The notes under the pieces were generated by a model. That model saw only the letters and a list, made by a program, of their open reading frames with translations. It ran no database searches and was not told where the DNA came from. Shown piece by piece: positions 9,243-17,514 of a stretch of 64,000 nucleotides of DNA. Made by a program: the position numbers and the translations under genes. This DNA is from Chryseobacterium sp. JUb7 (GTDB taxonomy: Bacteria; Bacteroidota; Bacteroidia; Flavobacteriales; Weeksellaceae), in assembly GCF_024806495.1 (NCBI RefSeq), contig NZ_JANUFF010000001.1, forward strand, positions 62,001 to 126,000. The letters run 5' to 3'. Position 1 is the first letter of the stretch, and each line of letters opens with the position of its first letter.

Positions 9243-9270
9243 AAGAGAGGCGTTTGTCTCTCTTTTTTGT
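9243..9270 (+). terminator. Rho-independent terminator of lpdA
   Basis: Stem AAGAGAG/CTCTCTT with loop GCGTTTGT, followed by a run of T, 31 bases after the lpdA stop codon. Confidence 0.85.
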
Positions 9271-9292
9271 TTTTTAATTAGAATTTATTGAT

Positions 9293-9315
9293 GCTTCGAC
9301 TAAGCTCAGCATGAC
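9293..9315. repeat. REP-like singlet in a gene-free gap
   Basis: GCTTCGACTAAGCTCAGCATG is a single copy of the dispersed palindromic motif. The surrounding 9271-9630 gap contains no convincing gene. It holds AT-rich decayed sequence, an inverted repeat at 9514-9540 and the promoter of the TonB-receptor operon. Confidence 0.7.
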
Positions 9316-9513
9316 ATTGCGAATACTGAACATTTTATTAGTTAGAGATTTTCATGATGTTAGGAAGCTTGAAGTTGTTGAGATCCCAATGATAATGATA
9401 AAACAACTTGGATCTAATACAGTCCATTAATAACACATTAACAGTTTCTTCAAATCTCTCTCTTCCAGCTTCCAGCCGTATTATACCATTTTCCATTCTG
9501 CAATAAGTTTTTT

Positions 9514-9540
9514 TGGTTAACCCCTGAATTTTGTTAACCA
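9514..9540. promoter_or_regulatory. Inverted repeat upstream of the TonB-receptor operon
   Basis: TGGTTAAC and GTTAACCA form a perfect 8-bp inverted repeat separated by 11 bases. It lies about 90 bases upstream of the -7 box at 9632. It is followed by GTAATTTTTT, so it could be an operator or a small terminator. No known regulator consensus is recognised. Confidence 0.45.
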
Positions 9541-9631
9541 GTAATTTTTTATCAAATACGCAATATTCTTTTCATGAAATATATCAAGTCTTAAAAAGGA
9601 TAATATTATTTTTATTTAGAAAAAATATAAA

Positions 9632-9639
9632 TAATTTTG
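9632..9639 (+). promoter_or_regulatory. -7 box of the TonB-receptor operon, very close to the start codon
   Basis: TAATTTTG matches TAnnTTTG. The only usable starts of the receptor are TTG codons at 9647 and 9656. If transcription begins a few bases after the box, the mRNA would be leaderless or have a leader of about ten bases. Confidence 0.5.
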
Positions 9640-9655
9640 CCAAAAATTGTTAAAA

Positions 9656-12397
9656 TTGAAGAAAAGAGTTTTACTTCTTGCTTTTCAGTTTGTTATCATT
9701 TCCGTGAGTGGTCAGACTCTGACAGGGATCGTGGTAGAAGCAGACAACAAGAAGCCCATTTCGGGAGTCAAGGTCGGTATAGAAAATACAGGAATCTGGA
9801 CGGTGACCGATCAATCAGGAGTTTTTCAAATTAATTATAATGCCAATCAGACCTTGGTTTTCTCAAGGGCTGGTTTTATAGAGGATAAAAAAACATATAC
9901 TGTTGTTCCTTCTTCTCAGCAAACCTTTTCGATGCAGATAGCTTCTATCAGAATCAAGGAAATTTCATTAGCCGCCAAAAAGAAAAACTATTCTGAGATT
10001 GAAATTAAAGAAGAAGCTTTGAAAAATATTCAGGCATTCTCTTTAAATGAGGTTTTGGAGCAAATTCCGGGACAGAAATTACAGAATCTTAACCTGAATG
10101 AATTTAAGCCTATTGTTTTTCGTTCAACACAGCCAACAAGTGTATCGGATCAGGGTTTTGGAAATAAATCCTTCGGAACGGCCATTGTCGTTGACGGAAT
10201 TCCGATTTCCAATAACGAAAACATGCAGAGCTATACTGGAAATTATTCGCCCATCGGAAGGTCATGGCAAAACGAAGGTTCTGTCTTTATGCCTAATCTT
10301 ATTGGGTTTGGAGCTGAAGGCGGTTATTTTTCGAATACCAACTATGGCGCAGATTTAAGAGAAATTCCTGTTGAAAATATCGAAAGTGTAGAAGTTGTTC
10401 AGGGGATTCCTTCTGCAAAATATGGAGATTTAACGTCAGGTTTGGTAACAATTCAGCAGAAAAGTGGTAGAGCTCCTTACCGAGCCTATCTGGCGATGCG
10501 GGATGGAACTCAGGAATATAATCTGAATAAAGGTTTTCAGTTGAGTGAAAAACTGGGATTTCTGAATGTAAATGTTAATTATTTAAGTTCAAATTCGGAA
10601 CCGAGAACAAAATTTAACCGATACCAAAGAATTACGACCAATTTGATGTGGACGGTTTACAACAAGAACAAAAATATTAAAAACTCCTTCTCTGTCGATT
10701 ACGGGAATAATTTTGACAATGCCAATTTTGAGGAAGAAGATTCAACAAACTTAATTGTAAGGAATAAAAAGAGAGATGTCCGTATTTCCAATCGTTTCAA
10801 CTGGAGATTTAAAGACTGGTTTTTCGATAATTTAGACATTAATGCCAATTATTCTCAGGGTTATCAGAATACATACAGATCAAGCATTCTCAACAATGGG
10901 GGAGATCTTGTAGGAACAAGTATTAGCGAAGGTGTTTATACAGCAACTTATTCACCACCAAGCTATACACAGGTTCAGGAAATTGAAGGAAAGCCTATCT
11001 CTATGTTTTTTTCTGCCGATTTAAAAAAGAATATAAGAACCAAATCCAACTGGAATCATAATTTCTTAATAGGTACCTCTATGAGAAGCAGTGATAATAA
11101 AGGAGCAGGAAGGTTGGGCAGTCCGGAGACTATTCTCAGCCAGTTTGCGGGTGGTGGACAAGCTTTCAGACCTTATAACTACGGAGATAATGTAAGAGCG
11201 GAATATCAGTTTTCAGTATATGCTGAAGATAATATTTTCAAGAAATTCGGAAACTATATTTTCAATTTGAATACAGGTGTAAGATATGATAATCAGTTTG
11301 GAGCTTCTGTTCTTCAACCAAGAGTTAATTCTTACCTAATTTATAAAAATTTCAAGTTCAGAGGAGGATTCGGGATTGCATCAAAAGCACCTTCTATCAA
11401 TATGATCTACACAGGACCTAGATATTATGATATGATTCTGGCAGATGTAAGGCTTCCCGGATATTATAATTTGGGTGTAATGCAGACCTTTATTGATTAT
11501 GCGGATAATAAGAATCTGAAGCCTTCAAAAAGTATGCGTTCAGAAGTGGGGATAGATTACAAATTTGCTTACGGAAATGTTGGTTTAACGGCATATTACA
11601 ATAATCTTTATGATGGTTTTACCAATGAAGTGTACGGAGCAAAAAGAGATTTGGCAAAACTTCAGATCAATTATAACGGAACCAGCCTGCCGACATATGA
11701 TATTGCGGGATACAGTAAGTACTATTACCTGCAAAGCAGAATGGTAAATTCTCTACAGTCTAAAGATAAAGGTTTGGAATTGATGCTTGGTTTAGATAAG
11801 CTTCCGATTAAAAATATCAGTTTAGATCTTAACGGAGCTTATGTTGAAACAACAAACAGATCCGAAATAGACCGGTATTTTAATAAAAATGCAAATCTTG
11901 ACGGAAATGTAGCAGGAGATGTAATCTGGGGAGTATACAGGCCATTTGATTCTAAATACAAACAATTTAATATCAGTGCTGCTTTAAATTATCATTTGCC
12001 GAAAGCAGGTTTGGTCATTACCTTAAGAAGTCAGCATTATTTTATCGATGATCAGACAATTTTTAATCCTAAAAACCTGTATGCATACATCAATAGTAAT
12101 TTAGAAAAAGTAATGCTTACCCAGGAACAGATTAATGATCCGAGCCAGTTTGCAAGCATCAAAGACACCGGATATCTGGAAGATAATAAAAAGCTGGATA
12201 AGGTTTTTCATAATATCAATCTTAAGATTTCTAAAGATTTCCAGAACGGTTTCAGGTTTTCTTTCTATGCGAATAATTTCCTTGATCTAAAACAAACTCA
12301 GACTACGTTCTCAGAAACTACAGGCAGATCTACCACCAATTTGAGAGCTGATTTGCTAACACTTTCTTTTGGTGCCAAGATCGAATATCAATTTTAA
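9656..12397 (+). CDS. TonB-dependent outer-membrane receptor with carboxypeptidase-regulatory-like N-terminal domain
   Basis: Outer-membrane importer energised by TonB. A signal peptide (KKRVLLLAFQFVIISVSG) precedes a carboxypeptidase-D-regulatory-like beta domain (TLTGIVVEADNKKPISGVKVGI, split here by the start region), the usual N-terminal extension of Bacteroidota receptors. A plug domain follows, with VVDGIPISNN and IESVEVVQGIPSAKYGDLTSGLV. The rest is a long aromatic-rich beta-barrel ending in a C-terminal Phe (KIEYQF). No ATG is available; I chose TTG at 9656 because it gives a standard MKKR signal start, and TTG at 9647 is equally in frame. There is no SusD partner; instead the next genes are a DUF4876-like lipoprotein, a second barrel and a diheme peroxidase. 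Substrate unknown; context favours a metal or metal-chelate over a glycan. Confidence 0.9.
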   Translation: MKKRVLLLAFQFVIISVSGQTLTGIVVEADNKKPISGVKVGIENTGIWTVTDQSGVFQINYNANQTLVFSRAGFIEDKKTYTVVPSSQQTFSMQIASIRIKEISLAAKKKNYSEIEIKEEALKNIQAFSLNEVLEQIPGQKLQNLNLNEFKPIVFRSTQPTSVSDQGFGNKSFGTAIVVDGIPISNNENMQSYTGNYSPIGRSWQNEGSVFMPNLIGFGAEGGYFSNTNYGADLREIPVENIESVEVVQGIPSAKYGDLTSGLVTIQQKSGRAPYRAYLAMRDGTQEYNLNKGFQLSEKLGFLNVNVNYLSSNSEPRTKFNRYQRITTNLMWTVYNKNKNIKNSFSVDYGNNFDNANFEEEDSTNLIVRNKKRDVRISNRFNWRFKDWFFDNLDINANYSQGYQNTYRSSILNNGGDLVGTSISEGVYTATYSPPSYTQVQEIEGKPISMFFSADLKKNIRTKSNWNHNFLIGTSMRSSDNKGAGRLGSPETILSQFAGGGQAFRPYNYGDNVRAEYQFSVYAEDNIFKKFGNYIFNLNTGVRYDNQFGASVLQPRVNSYLIYKNFKFRGGFGIASKAPSINMIYTGPRYYDMILADVRLPGYYNLGVMQTFIDYADNKNLKPSKSMRSEVGIDYKFAYGNVGLTAYYNNLYDGFTNEVYGAKRDLAKLQINYNGTSLPTYDIAGYSKYYYLQSRMVNSLQSKDKGLELMLGLDKLPIKNISLDLNGAYVETTNRSEIDRYFNKNANLDGNVAGDVIWGVYRPFDSKYKQFNISAALNYHLPKAGLVITLRSQHYFIDDQTIFNPKNLYAYINSNLEKVMLTQEQINDPSQFASIKDTGYLEDNKKLDKVFHNINLKISKDFQNGFRFSFYANNFLDLKQTQTTFSETTGRSTTNLRADLLTLSFGAKIEYQF

Positions 12398-12415
12398 TAT
12401 ATAAACACTATCCGT

Positions 12416-13801
12416 ATGAAACAGTTATTAAGTTACTTTGCAATTCTGATGTTGCTTTTTTCTTGTCGTGATGACGATTTTGGAAACAATAATAATACAT
12501 TGCAGCCTACAAACTTTAAAGTTGAAGTAAAATATGATGCTTCTTACAATGATGTGAGTGGTAATGCAAGGCATGCAAAAAATGCAACAGTGGTCATGGT
12601 AAACAACAGTTCCGGAGATACGTATACAGTATCCACTGATGCTGATGGTTTTGCTAATTTTTCTAATGTAATTCCCGGGACCTATAAAATTACAGTATCT
12701 AAAAAGATGCTTTCCGATGAATTTTATACTACATTCAACTACGTTTCTCCGGCAGCAGAACTTAGTTTCAACGGGACACAGGAAGGAGCAACTATTAATG
12801 TGAATGTTCCAAGTACAGTGATTGAAGTAAGATCTGCAAGAATTGGGGATTTACTGATTAAGCAAATTTATTACGGAGGTTCTCATATTACACAGGGAGC
12901 AGGAATCAGAGATCAGTTCATAGAGCTTTACAATAACTCAAATGAAGTGATTTATGCAGATGGTTTATACTTGGGGCAGCTTTACGGAAAAACAAATACA
13001 ACCGTTAACAGCTATACTCAGGCAAACGGACAGTTTGACTGGAGTAAATCCTTGGGAATGACTATGGGAAGTGCTGCCAATACAAATTATGTGTACGCAG
13101 ATTATGTCATGAGAATTCCGGGAACAGGAAATCAGTATCCTATTTTACCAGGGCAGAGTTTGGTTATTGCTCAGAATGCTTTAAATCACAAATCTCCTTT
13201 AGTAGATAATACAGGATCACCAATTAATATTTTAAATCCTTCATTAACGATTGATTTGAGTGGAGCAGACTTCGAAGTGTATTTGGGAACATTTAATAAT
13301 TCGATTGGCGAGGCGATTTATAAATTTGATATCCAGAATCCTGCTGTAAAAGATTTGGAAATTGCCTATTGGGGAAGACCCGGCAACTGGAGCGGAAATA
13401 ATGATTTTGTAATGGATAGTCCGGGAAGAGACAGTTTTATTATTTTTAAAATGGATACTTCTGAGTTTACATCGTTGGCAGATTATTCAGATCCTTCAGT
13501 AACGAATGCTACTACATCCACAAAATATTTTAAACAAATTCCAATCAGCGTAATTATTGACGGAGTGGATCTTCAACATTATAATCCGAACTCTCAAAGA
13601 CCAAAAATGCTGAATGCCTCAGTAGACGCATCTTTCATTGGATGTGACCAGGCATATATTTCTCAGGCGGTAATAAGAAAGACAAAAACCACAATTCCGG
13701 CTCAGGGAAATACTCCGGCAAGGAAAGTTTTGGAAGACAGTAACAATTCAGCAAACGATTTTATAAGACAAACGGCAAATCCAAGAGGGTTCCAACAATA
13801 A
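12416..13801 (+). CDS. DUF4876-like lipoprotein
   Basis: Probable outer-membrane or surface lipoprotein. The signal MKQLLSYFAILMLLFSC has its lipid Cys at residue 17 and is followed by an acidic, Asn-rich linker. Residues about 32-115 look like an immunoglobulin/carboxypeptidase-regulatory fold (GFANFSNVIPGTYKITV). The larger C-terminal part resembles the DUF4876 family, including QIYYGGSHITQG, DQFIELYNNSNEVIYADGLYLG and a Trp-rich stretch YWGRPGNWSG. It is 18 bases after the receptor and 6 bases before the barrel protein, so it is co-transcribed. Function unknown. The Trp-rich stretch is of interest because the operon ends with a MauG-like enzyme, whose relatives oxidise Trp residues in partner proteins. 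Confidence 0.8.
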   Translation: MKQLLSYFAILMLLFSCRDDDFGNNNNTLQPTNFKVEVKYDASYNDVSGNARHAKNATVVMVNNSSGDTYTVSTDADGFANFSNVIPGTYKITVSKKMLSDEFYTTFNYVSPAAELSFNGTQEGATINVNVPSTVIEVRSARIGDLLIKQIYYGGSHITQGAGIRDQFIELYNNSNEVIYADGLYLGQLYGKTNTTVNSYTQANGQFDWSKSLGMTMGSAANTNYVYADYVMRIPGTGNQYPILPGQSLVIAQNALNHKSPLVDNTGSPINILNPSLTIDLSGADFEVYLGTFNNSIGEAIYKFDIQNPAVKDLEIAYWGRPGNWSGNNDFVMDSPGRDSFIIFKMDTSEFTSLADYSDPSVTNATTSTKYFKQIPISVIIDGVDLQHYNPNSQRPKMLNASVDASFIGCDQAYISQAVIRKTKTTIPAQGNTPARKVLEDSNNSANDFIRQTANPRGFQQ

Positions 13802-13807
13802 TAAATA

Positions 13808-15379
13808 ATGAATTTTAAGATTTTACACGTAGTTTCTTTTCTGTCATTTGGTTGTGTTTCGGCACAGCTGAATGACAGTATTTTTATACCGAGAAACCAG
13901 ATATATTACAATCAGTTAAACAGAATCTGGGACAATCCGATTCAGTTTTCAAAACAGAAATTTTCAGACTTTACAGAAACGGAATTGAGTGCTGTTGTAA
14001 AAGATCTGAATATGAAAAGAGCCCAAACTGCCGAAAGTTCAAGCGAGTTTGGCTTTAAAACGCAAGGGATTTTCAATATTTCTGAAAAATTGAGATTATT
14101 GGGAAGTTTTGATTATCAGTTTATCACAGAAAAGAATGTAGGATATAATTTAACAAACGGAAGAACCGAAGACCAATTTGTATTAAACCCGAACTATCTT
14201 TTTGTCCCGAAGAAAGCCAACTGGGAAAACCAGAACTATCACGTAAGAGGAGGTATTTCATATAATCTCTGGAAAGGGCTGGAACTGGGAGCAACAGTGG
14301 ATTACAGAAATCAAAGTTCGTTCAGAAAATCAGATCCGCGACCGGAAATTAATACCGCTGATTATTCAGGGAAAATTTTTGCAGGATACCGTTACAAAAA
14401 TCATCAGTTATCAGTTTTCGGAGGCTTAGGAAGAAAGTCTGAAACGTATGATATTATGGCTGTTAATGAGTTTATCAATGCGCCCGCCAATCCTGAATAT
14501 TATGTGAGATTTTCCAGTGGTTATGGCAGAATTGTTTATTTTCCGTCTTACACAAATTTCAGCTACAGAACAATTGACAGAAATTTTGGAGCAGGATATG
14601 CTTTTGAAAATCAGAAGAATTTTTTCAATATTAATTTTTCTTACAGCAAAGCGATGCAAAATCTGTATGGAAATACTGGAGAATTATATAATCTTCCTAC
14701 CGGATCAACTTATTTTGCGGAAAGCTTAGAAAAGATGAAATACCGTCTTGTTAATTATAAAACTGATGCGAACTACTGGTATAAAGGAGGACAAATAGAC
14801 TTTATGTCCAATGTTAATTTCCAGAGTATTACCGGAGATAATTACAATAATGTCGAATTTGGACAGAATTACAGAATGACATTGGATAAATTATCTGCTT
14901 CCAATCATTTCCTTTTAAGAGACGGTAAGAAAATAAAATTCGGAACAACTTTAGAAGGGGTTTATAATGACTTTTCAGCGATTGATCTATTGGGAATAAC
15001 CTATAAATATGTTAAAAGTTTAAACTTAAATTTGAAATTTAACAAAGATATTTTTTACAGAGATACTCAAAAAATAAATCTTGAAGTAGGGGCAATGTCT
15101 TATTTTCCATTAAGTGAAAGCCTGCAATATACACCGGCATCATCCAATACATTGTTGTATGATAATGTAATTAAAAATGATCATGAGTTTGACAGCACGT
15201 CAAAACTGGGTCCTCAATTGGGATTGCAGTTTTATCAGAAGGTAAGTTCTAAGACAGACCTGAAAATATTTACTAATTTTGCAACGCTGTTCCCATTGAG
15301 TAAAGATTTAGAGCAAAACACCGATTACAACGGAAATCCTAACCTCTATTTCAACGCGGGAATATCATTGTTTTATTAG
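13808..15379 (+). CDS. DUF6850-like outer-membrane beta-barrel protein
   Basis: Predicted secreted outer-membrane barrel of 523 residues. A signal peptide ends near VSAQ, and a helical region contains NRIWDNPIQFSKQKFSDFTE. Many alternating, aromatic-capped beta strands follow (FGFKTQGIFNISEKLRLLGSFDYQF is split across the first two strands), ending NLYFNAGISLFY with a terminal aromatic residue as in barrel proteins. It resembles the family annotated DUF6850. It lies 6 bases after the lipoprotein and 6 bases before the peroxidase. It may be a second outer-membrane pore or a scaffold for the lipoprotein and cytochrome; no experimental role is known to me. Confidence 0.75.
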   Translation: MNFKILHVVSFLSFGCVSAQLNDSIFIPRNQIYYNQLNRIWDNPIQFSKQKFSDFTETELSAVVKDLNMKRAQTAESSSEFGFKTQGIFNISEKLRLLGSFDYQFITEKNVGYNLTNGRTEDQFVLNPNYLFVPKKANWENQNYHVRGGISYNLWKGLELGATVDYRNQSSFRKSDPRPEINTADYSGKIFAGYRYKNHQLSVFGGLGRKSETYDIMAVNEFINAPANPEYYVRFSSGYGRIVYFPSYTNFSYRTIDRNFGAGYAFENQKNFFNINFSYSKAMQNLYGNTGELYNLPTGSTYFAESLEKMKYRLVNYKTDANYWYKGGQIDFMSNVNFQSITGDNYNNVEFGQNYRMTLDKLSASNHFLLRDGKKIKFGTTLEGVYNDFSAIDLLGITYKYVKSLNLNLKFNKDIFYRDTQKINLEVGAMSYFPLSESLQYTPASSNTLLYDNVIKNDHEFDSTSKLGPQLGLQFYQKVSSKTDLKIFTNFATLFPLSKDLEQNTDYNGNPNLYFNAGISLFY

Positions 15380-15385
15380 AAGATT

Positions 15386-16516
15386 ATGAAGTATTTTTTA
15401 TCGCTTTCGGCGGTGTTGTTTTTGGCGTATTCCTTTTCCGATTTTAATGATCGTCCTCAAAAAGGATTTACAAATCAGGAATTGAGAGATTTATATGGAA
15501 GCGGAGATCAGAATCTTTGGCCAAAACCTCATCTGTTTGATGAAGCGAAGGAAGGGTTTAAAGATATCGGACCTCTGTCGAAACCTGAGTTTCCAAAAGA
15601 TAATCCTTATTCTGAAGCAAAGGAGGAACTAGGGAAAATGTTATTTTTTGATCCCAGACTTTCAAAATCAGGGCAGATTTCGTGCGCCAACTGCCATGAT
15701 CCGGAATTGGCCTGGGCAGATGGAAGAAGAGTAGCGTACGGTCACGACAGGCAGTTGGGAACAAGGAATGCACCCACTGTTCTGAATATTGTATATGCGA
15801 AAGAATATTTTTGGGATGGGAGAGCGGCAACCCTTGAAGATCAGGCTAAGGCGCCTATTGAAAATCCTGTGGAAATGAATTTTCACTCAAGATTGGCTGT
15901 AAAAACAATTGCTAAACTAAAAGGATATAAAGAATATTTTCAAAAAGCTTTCGGAGATGATAAAGTGACGGAAGAGAAAATTACAAAAGCTATCGCCACT
16001 TTTGAGAGAACGATTGTAAGTCCGAAATCAAAATTCGACAGGTTTGTTTCGGGTGAAAAAAAAGCAATGAATGATTCTGAAATCAATGGACTGCATTTGT
16101 TCAGAACAAAAGCGAATTGTATTAATTGTCACAACACGCCTTATTTTTCGGATCAGAAATTTCATAATTTAGGACTTACTTATTTCGGAAGAGAATATGA
16201 AGACCTCGGATTGTATAATATTTCGAAAAAGAATGAAGATGTAGGGAAATTTAAAACACCGACATTAAGAGAAGTTACTCAGACTGCTCCTTATATGCAT
16301 AATGGTTTATTTCCCAATATCAAAGGCGTTCTGAATATGTATAATGCAGGAATGCCTAATGAAAAGCGAAACAGAGACAGTCCGCTGGCTCCTCACAAAT
16401 CTAAAATGCTGGAAAAACTGAATCTTACAGATGATGAGCTGACAGATTTGGAAAATTTTCTGAAAACATTACATAGCTATCAGTATAAAATGCGGGCGCC
16501 GCAATTACCTAAATAA
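15386..16516 (+). CDS. Diheme cytochrome c peroxidase / MauG-family protein
   Basis: Periplasmic diheme c-type cytochrome. Two heme-attachment motifs are present, CANCH (100-104) and CINCH (245-249), in the spacing of the CcpA/MauG family. Conserved segments include FFDPRLSKSGQISC, GTRNAPTVLN, YFWDGRA and TPTLREVTQTAPYMHNG. A Trp (W110) six residues after the first heme motif is where inter-heme electron-relay Trp residues occur in the family. The N-terminal hydrophobic stretch (residues 2-17) is an export signal or anchor. It is the last gene of the operon and is followed by a strong terminator. Peroxide detoxification is the default reading; modification of the DUF4876-like lipoprotein is my inference from operon logic. 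Confidence 0.9.
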   Translation: MKYFLSLSAVLFLAYSFSDFNDRPQKGFTNQELRDLYGSGDQNLWPKPHLFDEAKEGFKDIGPLSKPEFPKDNPYSEAKEELGKMLFFDPRLSKSGQISCANCHDPELAWADGRRVAYGHDRQLGTRNAPTVLNIVYAKEYFWDGRAATLEDQAKAPIENPVEMNFHSRLAVKTIAKLKGYKEYFQKAFGDDKVTEEKITKAIATFERTIVSPKSKFDRFVSGEKKAMNDSEINGLHLFRTKANCINCHNTPYFSDQKFHNLGLTYFGREYEDLGLYNISKKNEDVGKFKTPTLREVTQTAPYMHNGLFPNIKGVLNMYNAGMPNEKRNRDSPLAPHKSKMLEKLNLTDDELTDLENFLKTLHSYQYKMRAPQLPK

Positions 16517-16517
16517 C

Positions 16518-16548
16518 AAAAAAGGAGATCATCATGATCTCCTTTTTT
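16518..16548 (+). terminator. Terminator of the TonB/diheme operon
   Basis: A perfect 15-bp stem (AAAAAAGGAGATCAT/ATGATCTCCTTTTTT) with a one-base C loop begins two bases after the peroxidase stop. The symmetric A and T runs mean it could work on both strands. Confidence 0.93.
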
Positions 16549-16614
16549 AATTGTGTAAATATTCTTCTTAAAAAGGAAGAATCTAAACCTTAGTCTCAAC
16601 CTTAATTTTTTCCG

Positions 16615-16622
16615 TACCTTTG
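16615..16622 (+). promoter_or_regulatory. -7 box that sets the cvfB-like start
   Basis: TACCTTTG matches TAnnTTTG. Its last bases also form a TTG at 16620 that is in frame with the downstream gene, but a codon inside the promoter box cannot be the start. This supports ATG 16641, giving a leader of about 10-15 bases. Confidence 0.6.
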
Positions 16623-16640
16623 CCAACTAATTTATCATAC

Positions 16641-17465
16641 ATGCTACTCGGACAAACTCAAACTTTAAAAATTTCAGAAAAAAACAATTCAGGATGGATT
16701 TTAACTGATGAATCAGGTGAAAAGGCTTTTTTACCTAAGATTTTCGTTCAGGATGATAAAGAAATTGGGGATGAAATTGAGGTTTTCGTGTATCAGGATG
16801 ATCACAAATTAAAAGCTACCACTGAAATTCCTTTGGCTGAGGTTGGAGAATTTGCAGTAATGAGCTGTGTTCAGAGTCTTCCAAGCGGAGCGTTTATGGA
16901 TTGGGGAATCATTAAAGATCTTTTTATTCCTTACAAGCAGCAGAAATCAAAAATCGTTGAAGGAAAAAGATATCTGGTTAATATTTACATTGATGAGGAT
17001 CTGGAATTAATTACAGGTACTACAAAATTCAAAAGAAACCCGCAATATGAGGATCTGCCTTTCAAAAAAGGAGATAAAGTGGATTTAATCATGATGAATG
17101 AAAGCGAACTGGGCTGGAATGTGGTGATCAACAAAAAATATATCGGACTGATTTATACTTCTGATGTATTTAAAAAACTATATCCTTTATCAGAAGAAGG
17201 AGGTTATATCAAAGCGATTCGTGAGGATGGAAAAATTGATGTGTCTCTTCAGCCTGAAGGCTTTGAGAATATTGATGAGTTTAAGCAGAAAATTCTGGAT
17301 AAACTGGAAGAAAACTACGGACTTCTTCATCTTTCAGATAAATCTACACCGGAAGATATTAAAGATGAACTTCAGATGAGCAAGAAGAACTTTAAAAAAG
17401 CCATCGGAGGGCTTTACAAAGATAAAGTGATTGATATTTTAGAAGATAAAATCAAGTTACTATAA
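16641..17465 (+). CDS. CvfB-like S1-domain RNA-binding protein
   Basis: Predicted cytoplasmic RNA-binding regulator of the CvfB type. The 274-residue product has an N-terminal S1-like OB segment (about 5-60), a second (about 65-130) and a third (about 145-205, GDKVDLIMMNESELGWNVVI). A C-terminal winged-helix-like region ends DELQMSKKNFKKAIGGLYKDKVI, which is characteristic of CvfB. ATG 16641 is chosen because the upstream in-frame TTG lies in the promoter. It is a single-gene unit between two strong terminators. Confidence 0.85.
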   Translation: MLLGQTQTLKISEKNNSGWILTDESGEKAFLPKIFVQDDKEIGDEIEVFVYQDDHKLKATTEIPLAEVGEFAVMSCVQSLPSGAFMDWGIIKDLFIPYKQQKSKIVEGKRYLVNIYIDEDLELITGTTKFKRNPQYEDLPFKKGDKVDLIMMNESELGWNVVINKKYIGLIYTSDVFKKLYPLSEEGGYIKAIREDGKIDVSLQPEGFENIDEFKQKILDKLEENYGLLHLSDKSTPEDIKDELQMSKKNFKKAIGGLYKDKVIDILEDKIKLL

Positions 17466-17469
17466 AATT

Positions 17470-17514
17470 AAAAAGGGCGGGCAGAAATTTTAATTTCTGC
17501 CCGCCCTTTTTTTT
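17470..17514. terminator. Bidirectional terminator between convergent genes
   Basis: A 19-bp perfect stem (AAAAGGGCGGGCAGAAATT and its complement) with a two-base loop, A-run on the left and T8 on the right. It ends the cvfB-like gene and, read from the other side, the TPR gene whose stop codon sits at 17513-17515. Confidence 0.93.

Noticed and set aside
9271..9510. A degraded gene before the TonB receptor
   Set aside because: Scattered stop codons and no recognisable protein fragments in any frame.
9637..9834. A short plus-strand frame before the TonB receptor
   Set aside because: It overlaps the receptor's signal-peptide region in another frame, and the promoter -7 box covers its start.
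16620..16640. An upstream TTG start for the CvfB-like protein
   Set aside because: The codon lies inside the TACCTTTG -7 box; ATG 16641 fits the family.
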